Assembly: GCA_018105865.1 (NCBI GenBank)
Contig: CM030836.1
Location: forward strand, 388,501-452,500
Length of the DNA: 64,000 nt
Direction: 5' to 3'
DNA from: Metaphire vulgaris
Taxonomy: Eukaryota; Annelida; Clitellata; Crassiclitellata; Megascolecidae
The translations under genes and the position numbers were made by a program. The notes beneath the pieces were generated by a model, which did no database searches, had not been told where the DNA came from, and saw only the letters and a list, made by a program, of their open reading frames with translations. Below are positions 17,923-49,056 of this stretch, in pieces (the stretch's first letter is position 1; every line of letters begins with the position of its first letter).

Positions 17923-20739
17923 ATGGCCGAGGCTATGGAGCCTGAGCCATGTGACTTGAGGTGTCTCATGGACATGGACGGTGAGACTACAGGAATCATT
18001 GAACATAATTCACTGTTAGAGACATTGATAGATAAAGAACTGTCACTTAAAGTAAAGGCTGATGATAAGCACCGTAGGCGGGCTATCGACCATTACAACC
18101 CGTACGAGGATAGTTTCCGTGGATTCGGGCGAGGTCGGGCATCCGAAAGTGCCCGCAGTAAAGCAAGGCTTGAGTCGTTGTCTCAAGAAAGAAGGGTTCC
18201 ATTGAGTCGGGATCAACTAGAATCAGTGAGAGTGAAAATGGAAGATGTGAACTTCGAACCAGAGCTAATGAGCACCGGTGCGCGTCCAAAACGGACGAGT
18301 AGACAACTGCCTCAAACTCCGGAAAGGAGTGCAGGTACACCGAGGTTTGAATTAGTAAGGGCGGAAGAACTAGGATCATGGCGTGGAGCTGTAAAGCGTA
18401 CGCCGATGAAGCCAAATAAGTTTGACGGTACAATACCGTTGGAGACGTTCATACGTCAGTTCGAGGTCTGTGCCAGGTATAATGAGTGGACAGACGTGGA
18501 TAAAGGAGCTTTTTTACAGTGTGCTTTGGAAAACGGTCCAGCACAGCTGTTATGGGATTTTGGGGCCCGAGAGGATGTAACGTACAAGGAGTTGATAGCA
18601 AGACTGAGACAAAGATACGGATTAGAGGCGCAGCAGGAGACTTTTAGAACGCAGCTGCGGTGCAAGAAGCAAGGATATAAGGAGAGCTTGGCGGACTTGT
18701 TACATGATATAAGGAAGCTTACAGCGTTGGCTTTTCCCGGACCGATAAATGACACGACCGAGATAGTGGCAAGAGATGCTTTTCTAGAAGCGATGTGGGA
18801 TAAGGAGCTTTCGCTCAAAGTCAGGGAGAGAGAGCCACGGTCTTTAGACGAGACGTATAGGGTGGCGTTGAGGTTAGAAAGCTACAAGAGAGCAGCCGAG
18901 GAAGTGCCCGCAAGTGCGAGAAGGCACCCAGATAATCAGCGACAGGTTAGAGCCACGAATGAAGAGAGTGCGACAGAGGAATTGATGAAGCAGGTGAGAG
19001 ACTTCATGGCGGAACAGAAGCTTAGCATGGAGAAATGGCAAGCTAATATGGAACGACAGTTGTTAAGGGCAGAAGGTGCAGTGCCCAGACAGACGAGAGA
19101 ACAAGTGCAAGCGTCTAGAGATGCGGCAGTCACGGTGCCGAAAACGATAGATTATGGCAATCAAAGGAATCGACCTGAGTTCAATTGGAAGAGTAAGGTG
19201 CAGTGTTATAAGTGCCAGGGCATTGGACATCTAGCAAAGGAGTGCAGAAGGACTGGAAGCACAGCACCCAGGACGATAATTGAGAACCGAAGCATAGTAA
19301 GAATGACCGGAGGGAAGTGCAAGAAAAGATCAGTGTATATCAAAGGTATAATTAACGATCAAGAGCAGAAGTGCCTTATTGACACGGGTTCAGAGGTAAG
19401 CTTGTTACCAGAGAGTTTAGCAGAAGGATTGAGGCTAGATCCAGCACCTCAGGTGTTACGAGCAGCAAATGGAAGTGAGATAACGGTGGTCGGACAGGTG
19501 ACAATACCTGTGAGATTTACTCGGAAGTGTCGTAGGGACGTTAACTTCATTGTATGCGAGCAAGTTACGGAAATACTCTTGGGAATGGATTTTCTCATGG
19601 AGAACCACTGTTGGATTAATTTCGCTAATGCTGCGGTATATATCGGGAGAAGAAGAATACCATCGATAACTCAGACTAGTACACTTCAGTGCAGACGAGT
19701 GCAAGTAGCTGAGAGGATAGTGATCCCTCCTAAGTCAGAAATGGATGTGCCGATAAGAGTAGTACAAGGTGCAAGGCAAGATAGGTCATTGTCAGCTTGG
19801 ATGACTGAGTACCGAGAGATTAAGTCCGGGGTGCACGCAGCAAGAGTCGTATTAGGAAGTGCGAACGTAGCTACCGTGAGGGTGATGAACCTGAATGATG
19901 CACCCGCGGTGCTGTACCAGAATGATAGTTTGGGCACCGTACACCCTGTGGAAGTACTAGAGAGCCAAAAGTCGACTAGAGTGGAAGACACGCTAATGTC
20001 AAAAGTGATGGAAGCTGTGAAAGGAATGTTGAACGAATCTGAAGCCGAGATACCAGATAAGAACAAGGTCGAGTTGCAGTTGTTGTTGCTTGAATATATC
20101 GATGTGTTCTCGCTGGACGAGAATGATTTAGGACACTGCAAGGTTACCCAACACAAGATCGATACAGGCACGGCAAACCCAATTCGACAATCGTTAAGGT
20201 CTCAACCTCGTATACATCGGGAAGTTATAGAAGATTTGAAGGAGAAATTCACCGACGCTTACGCAGTTGTGAGGGAAAATCTAAAGACAGAAGCGAAGCG
20301 ACGCAAAGACAAGTATGACCTGAGAGTGCGTGAAAAGAGATTTTCAGTGGGTGATGAAGTATGGATATTCGTGCCCAGAAGAAGGAGAGGGTTGTACCCT
20401 AAATGGCAGAAATTCTATGAGGGCCCTTACATTGTCTTGGAACGTACAGGACCGCTCAATTTTCGAGTGCAGAAGAAACCACCGGGGGAAATCTTCGTAA
20501 CGCACTTAGATAAGATGTTGTTGTACAAGTCTCGTGAAGAGAAGAGTGCACCGACACAAGACGAAACTAGGCGCCCTATGGAGTCAGTTTCAGAAAGAGA
20601 ACCGAGGAACGTAATCGACAGAGCACCCGCAGAACTTGAGGAAGAACCTGTAGAAATACCCGAGAGACTTGGAGAATCAGAAGTCAGACAACAGAGACCT
20701 CAAGGAGTGAGAAGGAGGCCAGCCAGATATAATGATTAA
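17923..20739 (+). CDS. Retrotransposon Gag-protease-integrase-tail fusion polyprotein
   Basis: 938 codons from ATG at 17923, no internal stop. Residues 1-400 are a Gag-like capsid region (MKPNKFDGTIPLETFIRQFE is the typical retrotransposon gag start). A CCHC zinc knuckle CYKCQGIGHLAKEC is at 428-441. The aspartic protease active site IDTGSEVSLLP has its DTG at 487-489. HKIDTGTANPIRQSLRSQPR from 744 is the entry of reverse transcriptase, but at about residue 776 (nt 20250) the sequence passes directly into DAYAVVRENLKTEAKRRKDK, the end of an integrase core, then the GPY chromo-like C-terminal domain (FYEGPYIVLER, GPY 834-836). The YxDD polymerase, RNase H and DDE integrase core are absent. The product can form particles and cleave itself at best; copying would need helper enzymes from a full-length relative. 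Confidence 0.92.
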   Translation: MAEAMEPEPCDLRCLMDMDGETTGIIEHNSLLETLIDKELSLKVKADDKHRRRAIDHYNPYEDSFRGFGRGRASESARSKARLESLSQERRVPLSRDQLESVRVKMEDVNFEPELMSTGARPKRTSRQLPQTPERSAGTPRFELVRAEELGSWRGAVKRTPMKPNKFDGTIPLETFIRQFEVCARYNEWTDVDKGAFLQCALENGPAQLLWDFGAREDVTYKELIARLRQRYGLEAQQETFRTQLRCKKQGYKESLADLLHDIRKLTALAFPGPINDTTEIVARDAFLEAMWDKELSLKVREREPRSLDETYRVALRLESYKRAAEEVPASARRHPDNQRQVRATNEESATEELMKQVRDFMAEQKLSMEKWQANMERQLLRAEGAVPRQTREQVQASRDAAVTVPKTIDYGNQRNRPEFNWKSKVQCYKCQGIGHLAKECRRTGSTAPRTIIENRSIVRMTGGKCKKRSVYIKGIINDQEQKCLIDTGSEVSLLPESLAEGLRLDPAPQVLRAANGSEITVVGQVTIPVRFTRKCRRDVNFIVCEQVTEILLGMDFLMENHCWINFANAAVYIGRRRIPSITQTSTLQCRRVQVAERIVIPPKSEMDVPIRVVQGARQDRSLSAWMTEYREIKSGVHAARVVLGSANVATVRVMNLNDAPAVLYQNDSLGTVHPVEVLESQKSTRVEDTLMSKVMEAVKGMLNESEAEIPDKNKVELQLLLLEYIDVFSLDENDLGHCKVTQHKIDTGTANPIRQSLRSQPRIHREVIEDLKEKFTDAYAVVRENLKTEAKRRKDKYDLRVREKRFSVGDEVWIFVPRRRRGLYPKWQKFYEGPYIVLERTGPLNFRVQKKPPGEIFVTHLDKMLLYKSREEKSAPTQDETRRPMESVSEREPRNVIDRAPAELEEEPVEIPERLGESEVRQQRPQGVRRRPARYND

Positions 20740-21008
20740 ATTGCATAACATAATTTGTACTTTGTTAATTACAGATAAAGAAGCGATTAAAGAGAAAACG
20801 ATGATTGGACTGAAGATGCTTAAAATTGTGTTATTGTTTAAAATTGTGTTATTTAGCTTGTTTAGTGATGTTAATTGTTTTATGGACATTGTATTGTTAA
20901 CTGATGTGCACTTGTATAAAAATATGTTGAAATGCATAATTGTACACACATAGGATCCCCACACACGATTTTTAATTAAATGAGGGATGGGGTCCATCCC
21001 TGCAATAA

Positions 21009-21019
21009 GTCCGGGGTGG
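21009..21019 (+). other. Polypurine tract candidate
   Basis: GTCCGGGGTGG directly before the 3' LTR; only moderately purine-rich. Confidence 0.4.
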
Positions 21020-22160
21020 TGTAGCGAATTTAGATAATAGAGTAGAACCCTTAGTAGCAATAGACGCAAGTGAGCCATTAATAATTCATGAGCTTAATCC
21101 TTTGACAGGTAGCCGCCCGCATAGGTAGATAGGCCCAATATAATAATGATAGATTGACCGAGTAGAGCAGTAAGGCTAAGAGATAGGTGATTAATGTATA
21201 GCGCGCAGCAATTAAAGAGCAGCGATGAGTGCGAGCTAGTGAGATGAGTGCAAGCGTTAGTGGCCGGCAGAAATCGTATAAATAGCCGGTTCTGCCACAG
21301 ATCAGGACCGATAGCCGAGGCGGCGTGTGATGGTAAGAAGGTCCATATAGGTGCGTATATGTGTTTTGGATAGTGCACTGTGCACCCTATGCACCCTATG
21401 CACCCGTAGGAAGAGTGCACCCTGAGGTTAAGGAAGCACCCTGAGATTAAGTGCACGGTGAGAGGTGCATTGCGAAGGTGCATTGCGAGAGGTGCATTGC
21501 GAGAGGTGCATTGTGAGAGGTGCATTGCGAGAGGTGCATTGAGAGAGGTGCATTGCGAAGGTGCATTGCGAGAGGTGCATTGCGAGAGGTGCATTGCGAG
21601 AGGTGCATTGCGAGAGGTGCATTGCGAGAGGTGCATTGAGAGAGGTGCATTGCGGAGGTGCATTGCGAGAGGTGCATTGCGAGAGGTGCATTGCGAGAGG
21701 TGCATTGCGGAGGTGCATTGCGAGAGGTGCATTGCGGAGGTGCATTGCGAGAGGTGCATTGCGGAGGTGCATTGCGAGAGGTGCATTGCGAGAGGTGCAT
21801 TGCGAGAGGTGCGGTGCAAGGCACTGAGAGTAAGGCGGTACGGTAAGAGGTAAGGTGCACGAGGAGAGGTAAGGTGCACAGTGAAAGGTAAGGTGCACGG
21901 AGAGGAGTAAGGTGCACGGAGAGTTAAGGGAGAGGAAAGACGATACATAGAAAGAGGGATTAAGTGTGGAGTATAGGAACGGAGTGCAGGTAAAGTGCGC
22001 AGAGTGACAGGTGGTAGTAAGAGAGCCTGAGATCTTAGCCAAAAAGCTAAGACGAACGACCACGTGCCTTTAGTGAGTCATAACCCCGTGTGCGCCGAAC
22101 CGGGCGGAGTCATCTGGAGTTTAGGAGGCGTAGGAACCTCGATAGGCCCGGTTCGCCACA
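21020..22160 (+). repeat. 3' LTR
   Basis: 1141 bp, same ends as the 5' LTR, with the internal minisatellite expanded to 25 units. Confidence 0.92.
21462..21812. repeat. 13-14-bp tandem array in the 3' LTR
   Basis: Twenty-five GTGCATTG units, against 11 in the 5' LTR, including a run of alternating GCGAGAGG and GCGGAGG variants not seen in the 5' copy. Confidence 0.93.
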
Positions 22161-22424
22161 TTATGTCTATTGTTAGTATTGTACAGTATCATGCAATTTG
22201 ACCTAAATTGACCGCTAGAATTCATTTGGGGGATTTCCAATAGGCTACGCCTAGGGAGCTGGCGTAATATCTTATAAAATATTCACGAACTCTCCAGATT
22301 TGAGTAATATTGTGCGACTGCGAGTCCGTCCCAGACGCCGTTCAGGGAGCTCACCGCGTCCCCTTCTAATTCCCAGGCAGGGACCGGAATTGTACGTCTG
22401 TGGAAACCTTGGTGTCCCTCTATT

Positions 22425-22615
22425 CAGTGGCGGCTCCACCGGGGGGGCCGGGGGGCGTGCACCCTATTGAGTGCCTGGCCTCCCCAGTGGCCCCCGAGTT
22501 GGGATCCTATACTTAATGCTAAATACATTAAACAACAATTAATGGTTGCCCCCCCCCCATGATTAGAAGTTGCCACCCCAACGCCCCCACTTGCCAAATC
22601 CTAGAGCCGCCACTG
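22425..22615. mobile_element. hAT-type MITE, intact
   Basis: Ends CAGTGGCGGCTCCA and TAGAGCCGCCACTG are inverted repeats around 191 bp. Perfect 8-bp target duplication CCTCTATT at 22417-22424 and 22616-22623. A close relative lies at 48873-49056. Confidence 0.9.
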
Positions 22616-22958
22616 CCTCTATTCCGTGAGAGTCCACCTCTTCCCGCTACACATATAGGCTATATATAGCTACTGTAAATAGGACCTGTACTCTACTCTA
22701 CTTGACGAGTGATAGCCTACTGCACATGCTGACTTCTTTACGATGATAAATAAAAGACCAAAGTCACGTCAGCGACACTCTGCCTTCGTTTTATGATCTT
22801 CATTCGATATAAGTTTTCCATTAAATTTAACAGACCAGTTTCAGTTTGTATTAGCTTCTATCGTGCTTTGGTTCTTAGAGAGAGTAACTGTGAGCTATAG
22901 ATGCAAAACAGAGGAATCATTGATTCACAGCGTGGTTGTCAATGACCCCGTATGCTGT

Positions 22959-22990
<32 letters not shown>

Positions 22991-23654
22991 CAATCAATCA
23001 ATGATTATCAGCGAATAGGTCTTTGAGAGAAAAATCTCTGCTCCGTTTCTCGCCATTGATTGCTTCAGATTAATCCGAAGAATGGCAGATGTATCTGTGG
23101 ATTTTAAGTGATTTTAGCGAATAATTTGATTTACGGTAAGTTCGATTTGCCAAAGAACAGCGTAGGGGGGGGTAGCCCAGTGCTGTTTCGACGCCAGAAT
23201 TTTATACTATCAGTCAGAGGTAAAGAGGGAGGAAGAGAGGGAGGAGATTGGGGGGAGGGGTGGAGGGAGGTTACGAAGGGACGGAGGGTTGGGACACTGA
23301 GATGACCAATATATCTCCTTTGATAAGATTTTCGCAAAACTTTTGGCATCGATTTCCAGATATCAATACTTTATATCTACAAATAGATCCAGTAATAGAG
23401 CTTAATAGGCCTAACACCCACTGCACGACATCATTTCTCGGAATTCGTTTGTCATGTTCCTTGTTTGTCTTCGTCAACATTTTACAGTAAAACCCAACAA
23501 TTAATATTCGAGTGTCGAAAATAAATTTTAATTGCGAAGAAACGTAAAACGCGATAAATCTTGCTTTAATTAATTAAGGCAGCTAAACTTTCAATTCAAC
23601 GATTGCACATCTGAGAAAATAGATTTTCTTCTAATTAATCGTTAAACGTGCGTT
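22616..23654. other. 3' flank of the RGK gene
   Basis: No gene recognised. It holds an (AATC)n tract at about 22963-23002 and a G-rich stretch near 23163-23290, and should include the 3' UTR of the minus-strand RGK gene, whose poly(A) site I could not place. Confidence 0.5.
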
Positions 23655-43665
<20,011 letters not shown>

Positions 43666-43721
43666 CGACGAACGAGAACTCCTCTGCCGATGGTCATCTT
43701 GGTCGTCATCGCTCGAAAACA

Positions 43722-43755
<34 letters not shown>
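43722..43755. repeat. (CTG)n repeat in the RGK frame (poly-Gln)
   Basis: Eleven CAG codons on the minus strand, upstream of the first in-frame Met; coding only if a 5' exon is spliced on. Confidence 0.85.
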
Positions 43756-44470
43756 AGGAAGAAGAACAGTGTCTTCATCTGGATCAGAAGAGCAATAATT
43801 CAGCCCATTCACTTGGAATTCCTCCCTCCTCCTCCTCCTCCTCCTGATGTCTTCTGATGTCAACTCCTGAGATCTGTTTGCGCGGTGACAGCGTCCGAGT
43901 GGAAGGAGGAGCGTCGAGCTTCGTCCGATGAAGGTTCATTCTACGCCACTCGACATCATCTTCATCGTCGTCGTCGTCGTCGTCACCCAGAGCCTCGTTT
44001 TGGTTCCTCTGATGGACTCTGAATCGTTGTTGTTGTTGTCGTCGTCGGTTGTCGCATCCATCCATCCGGTTGTCCGTTGGACTCGGGGGTTCTATGGCGA
44101 CCGTCACTTGAGCAGTCAGCCTCCGTCTGTTCCTCCATCGATCGTCACTCAACCGTTGGCACTTCCCGTCGTCCGTCTGCACTCCTTCTCCTCCTCCTCC
44201 TCCTCCTCCTCCTCCTCCTCCTCCTCCTCCTTCTCCTCCTTCGCAGTTTCCGCCCATCGGAGTGCGACCGAGGCAGCGGCGTCGTCGTCTATTATTCGAC
44301 ACACTTCGACACTGCTGTGACGACGGCGTTTGGAGTTCGAGCGAACCGCAACGGTCAGCAGCGAACCGTCCTCGCACCTACCGGACATGACCTCTGCAGC
44401 TGCCCCGAGGTCACAGCCCCCATAGGCCCTAGCCCGAAACAGCTCGAATTCATCCATTTGCACGACTTAC

Positions 44471-44511
44471 GCAAGCTTGCATTCGACAGCGTCTCTGTAT
44501 AGGAATTGCAT
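44471..44511 (-). CDS. Candidate first coding exon of the RGK gene
   Basis: A strong donor (TTGC then GTAAGTCG) at 44470 closes a short stretch with two ATGs (44511, 44482). The 44511 ATG splices in frame to an acceptor ending AAACAG at 43874; the 44482 ATG splices in frame to one ending CTCAG at 43867. Either joins the RGK frame, but nothing in the peptide itself confirms it. Confidence 0.35.
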
Positions 44512-44514
44512 TCG

Positions 44515-45184
44515 ATTATTATTAAAGGTTACTATAATCCAGCCAAGATCCTATGCGTTCAACATGCGACAAAGTGTCGGGAACATCGTTTCGAGTCTCA
44601 GAGAGATCCAGACGATCCGCGCCCAACCAAGACCTCTCCCACAGCCCCCCTCCCCACCTCAGTTGGCCAAAATCTCTTCGCCTCACGCACTCTGTCTCTC
44701 TCAATTCCGCTGCTTTTATGAGGCTCTTCTTTGATTGGCGATGATTACAGAACATTAACTGAACGTTAGAGCAGAGATTAATAACAAGCACGAAGGACAA
44801 CAACAGATCGTAAACAATCGATTAATTATATATTAATCACTCTCTGATTACGAACACCTCTACTCGAGACATTCGAACACGAAACGCCACCTATCGATAT
44901 TCCAAAGAATCAGACGATGACGTCACTCGACGTCTCGCCTTCTAAAGCACCATGCATGTCGTCATCGCATTCAATAGATTACGTGTCTACAAATGGACAT
45001 CATACGTCATCAGTGGCAATCACGTCGAAGAGACAGAGGGGCAGAGGGACAGAGGGACAGAGAGACACAGAGGGGCAGAGGGGCAGAGGGTGATTTCAAG
45101 TGAAACTAACCGTTCTTCTGATGGCCACTTTGTCGAAGTCTCTGTTTTGATTCGTTTCGCTTCATGGTCATTGTATCGGTTACT

Positions 45185-45246
<62 letters not shown>

Positions 45247-45338
45247 GCGGAAGAACAGTAACGCGCTAAGGCTTACATGCATCGGATCGGTCGGATCGGA
45301 TGATGCGGGAGAGAGATGAGAGAGATGTTGGGAGAGAG

Positions 45339-45370
<32 letters not shown>

Positions 45371-45471
45371 AAAGGAGAGACAAAGAGAGGACAGACAGAC
45401 ACGACATACAGACAGACAGACGGACAGACAGATAGACAGACGGATAGACAGACAGACGGACATACATACAT

Positions 45472-45510
<39 letters not shown>

Positions 45511-46231
45511 GCAGGAGCCATTGTGGTATCGTCTATTGTAGGCTGTGGAGTGGCTGGTGTCTATTCTTTTGAAGCTTTCCTATTTTTCTGAATTGTTAAT
45601 TTGCGTGTTCGAATGAGCGATAGCTGTTGCCTTTGTTGTTGTCGCAGGCGATGGGTTTGTTCGAACCCGGGTCAACAGTCAACCCTCAGCTGTCCCACTC
45701 ATCACAATGGACTCGACTGTTAACGAGTGTTCCCAAAAGGACTCGTAATCGATGATGAACTGACAAATGGACAACCGACGCAGGTGATACACCAAGCGCC
45801 ATAATAATATTATAACCACTGCATCGCTCTCTGTCTCTCTCTGTCTCTCTCTGTCTCTCTCTGTCTCTCTCTCTGTCTCTCTCTGTCTCTCTCTGTCTCT
45901 CTCTGTCTCTCTCTGTCTCTCTCTGTCTCTCTCTGTCTCTCTCTGTCTCTCTCTGTCTCTCTTTGTGTCTGTCTCTGTGTCTTTCTGTCTCTCTCTGTCT
46001 CTCTCTCTCTCTCTGTCTCTCTGTCTCTCTCTGTGTCTCTGTCTCTCTCTGTCCCTCTCTCTCTCTTGTGAAAACAGCAATTAAAATATTAACCCACCAC
46101 AAAATATAGATGCAAATATTATGAATATATGAAGAAAAAGGATAAAAAGCTTCAAAAAGGTAAAAACAAATTAAATTAAAGAGTAGCTCTGTACCATGTG
46201 ACCCATGGGATGGGACAGAACCGTGCTGTCC
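44515..46231. other. Spacer upstream of the RGK gene
   Basis: Presumed promoter side of RGK. No further gene seen. Low-complexity tracts at about 45186-45243 (CT)n, 45330-45400 (GA)n, 45405-45510 (ACAG)n and 45826-46070 (CTCTGT)n. Confidence 0.5.
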
Positions 46232-46560
46232 CATCCCATCCCATAGGATTCCCGTGAGACCATCCCATGGAACGAATCCCATAGGATTCCCATGAGACCA
46301 TCCCATGGAACGAATCCCATAGGATTCCCATGAGACCATCCCATGGAACGAATCCCATAGGATTCCCATGAGACCATCCCATGGAACGAATCCCATAGGA
46401 TTCCCATGAGACATCCCATGGAACGAAAGGATTCCCATGAGAATTGGAACGAGAGGATTCCCATGAGACCAATGGAAACAGATTCCCATGAGACCAATGG
46501 TTTCGTTTTCCCATGAGACCAATACATAGGATTCCCATGAGACGGGACGGGACGTCCCAT
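46232..46560. repeat. 38-bp minisatellite with decaying edge
   Basis: About four full copies of a 38-bp unit (GAGACCATCCCATGGAACGA, then ATCCCATAGGATTCCCAT) followed by progressively shortened variants toward 46560. All three minus-strand frames stay open through the array because the unit has no stop. Confidence 0.92.
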
Positions 46561-48195
46561 GGACAAACCTGAAAATTGCCAAGAGACAAAAACAGTGTCT
46601 AAGTTTCGTTTTGGCGAATACTTTAGCCAAAAGCTAATAATTTTCAGAGATTAATTTTCTAACAATATTATGTTGATTAAAGTTGTTTTGTAGTTGAGAC
46701 CAAAGAAAGACAGAGAGGTCTTAGATACAAAGACCATCAACCATCAATTTTTAACAGTAGCAAGACTAAACTTTGATCGAATACGACTAAATGTGGCGCA
46801 AATGTAACTGAATTTGATAAAATTGGCAAAAGACGACAACTTTTAATCTTCCCGAATTAATTTCCAGATAACTTTCACGCGAAATTTGAGTCGATGGCTT
46901 AAGAGAAACCTTGTCCGAGTTACTCGGTCGTCGTCGTTGTCCAATTGTGCGTTGCATTCTGTTGTCCGTTGCATTCTGTTGTCCGTTGTCCGTTGATCTG
47001 CGTTTGTCCAGACAGGAGCAGGGTTTAATCTAGGCCGTTTGGAAGGGGGGGAATTGGCCGTTTTCTCCCCAGAAATTTCAAATTCCTCCCCGGAGCAGCA
47101 GCCCCCTAGCTGACTTCCCCCGGCCTTGTCAGTTCCCCCTCCCCCGGAGTTCAGAGTCTAGGTTGTCAGCACTGGACAGGAGGAGTAAGAGCAAACACAA
47201 TCACCTGCGATCGCTGTTTCCTTCGGTCGCTGCATTCGAGGACCAGAGGAGGAGACTCGGTTGAATGCAAAAGAAACGCATTGCGAGCATTTCAGCCATT
47301 CAGCCATGGGAAATTAATTTCATCTAAAAATTTGACTTTCAATTTTCTGAAACACCCAAAAAAGAGACAATCTGAAATCTATGTTCGACGCTACGCACAG
47401 AAAGAAGCCACTGCTCAGTCGCTTCTATAGCGACAGCAATTGTCACTAATACTATAAGACCAGTTGACAGACAGACATTTCGGAATTAGCACAACACAAG
47501 AGACCAGCGCATGATCACGAAGAAGCAGCGTGTAACCGAACAGAAGAAACAAGGATCTTCGCTGAAAAAGAAAACGAGAAATCATGAAAATAGAACGACA
47601 TCGACGGACGATAGGAAGGAGGCTGATCGCAGTCTATACACGCAGAGACAGGAAACAACGCGCTGCTGACGACGAAAGGAGTTCGCTTCAACGGGGGGGA
47701 AAAACAACGCAGTCAGTTATATTCATGCGAAATCTTTTCACGAAGAAGAAGAGGAGGAGGAAGAGGAAGACGCCCAGTGATGCGAATTATTCGATGCAAA
47801 TGCAGCAGTCGACTCATTCGATGTTTCGTTTGCATTTGAGCAAATGGGGCGCGCCCCCCCTCCCCTCCCCATTTGATGCGATGCATTGTTTCGAAATGTT
47901 TGACAAGAGATCATTTGACAAACGATCCAGACAACATTCGTCATATATGACGATGTCTGCGAGGAGGAGGAGGAGGAGGAGGAGGAGGAGGAGGAAGAGG
48001 AGGAGGAGGAGGAGGAGGAGGAGGAAGAGCGTTAGTCTTAACGGGCGAGAGATATCGATTTGGTAAATGGACGAATGACGTTAGAGAAGCGTCACCTAAA
48101 CTAACCATGACGCCGTTTATGTTGACGTCTTTTGCAAACAGTAACTGTGATAGAGAAGAGAGGGCGTATCCAGGACGCCCGTTGACTCTTACGTC
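46561..48195. other. Intergenic, no recognised gene
   Basis: Includes a (GGA)n tract at about 47960-48028, a repeated GTCCGTTGCATTCTGTT near 46950-46990, and MITE-like fragments near 47030-47160. Confidence 0.5.
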
Positions 48196-48612
48196 AGGGG
48201 CTGTCCAATGTGTCCATAAATGACGTCACGCACTTAGGGGGGAAGGGTTCGAACATTTGTGACGATGTGTGAAAACGGGGGGAGGGTTTCCAGAAATGTG
48301 ACGTCACATAATACTAAGTATTGTTACTAATAGCGCAATGTTATGTTACCGCAAAGTTGAACGTATTTTGCACTTAGAAATATTATAATTCATTTTAAAA
48401 TAGAATTTGAAAAAGTTTCTGAATGTCATTTCAATTATAATAATTATAATTAATATTTTCAAACGAATTCATTTGCAATACTTGCTTCATTCAGGAAATA
48501 AGTGAATTGAATCATTAATTTTGACATTGGAAAGATAGGTAAGATGAGGGGTTTAACGCGCTGTGACGTCATATTTGATAGGTATGACTCTTTGTGATGA
48601 CGTGTGACAAAA
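48196..48612. mobile_element. Degenerate MITE, GTCCATAAATGACGTCACG family
   Basis: GTGTCCATAAATGACGTCAC at the left and TGTGACGTCATATTTGATAG at the right resemble the GGGG...CCCC MITE ends but are eroded. Confidence 0.45.
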
Positions 48613-48872
48613 AGAAGCTAAGAAAAAGTATAGATATAGTTGCACGCACTCATATTATAGCTATAGACCTATAGTAGGCCTATAACCAACTTAATCAAGC
48701 AAAATAATAGACGACGTCCTTTTTTGCGTTTCAGTATTTGTCTAAGGTGGGCGATGGGAATGGGTATAACTCCCCTTCGGGAAATTCTGGCTACGCCACT
48801 CATATCTGGCTCTTGAGTTGACTGATTTTCTGCTGAAACTTCTTCCTTTGCGTTCCAGTTTATGCATCAGCA

Positions 48873-49056
48873 CAGTGGCGGCTCCACATGGGGAGGCCCG
48901 GAGAGGCCCCAATATTGAATGCCTGGCCCCCAGTGGCCCCCTTTTGGGACCCTGCACTTACTACTGCATACCTATCAACAAGTGGTTGGCCCCCTATGCT
49001 TAGAAGTTGCCACGCCAACGGCTCCCCCCACTTGCCAAATCCTGGAGCCGCCACTG
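48873..49056. mobile_element. hAT-type MITE, relative of the 22425 copy
   Basis: CAGTGGCGGCTCCA and TGGAGCCGCCACTG ends, with internal similarity to 22425-22615 (ACTTGCCAAATCCT, TAGAAGTTGCCAC). The flanking 8-mers do not match, so the duplication is lost. Confidence 0.82.

Larger units (their letters stand above)
16673..22160 (+). mobile_element. LTR retrotransposon (Ty3/gypsy-like), internally deleted, non-autonomous
   Basis: Two long direct repeats (16673-17682 and 21020-22160, both starting TGTAGCGAATTTAG and ending GGTTCGCCACA) flank a 3337-bp internal region. A primer-binding-site-like TGGTACCAGAAGTGGGG lies 4 bases after the 5' LTR and a purine-rich stretch precedes the 3' LTR. One uninterrupted ORF encodes Gag, zinc knuckle, protease, the first residues of reverse transcriptase and then the integrase C-terminus. 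Outside the internal tandem repeat the LTRs are almost identical, so insertion is recent. No matching target duplication is seen (left flank TTTGG, right flank TTATG), which suggests recombination or mis-set ends. Confidence 0.94.

Noticed and set aside
43784..44377. 197-codon frame overlapping the RGK 5' region
   Set aside because: Low-complexity Gly/Asp/Arg/Glu runs from triplet repeats, with no family motif. Kept only as an alternative N-terminus in the findings.
46171..46630. Trp/Gly/Met-rich repeat frames at the 38-bp minisatellite
   Set aside because: All three minus-strand frames are open because the unit lacks stops; period 38 cannot encode a stable repeat protein.
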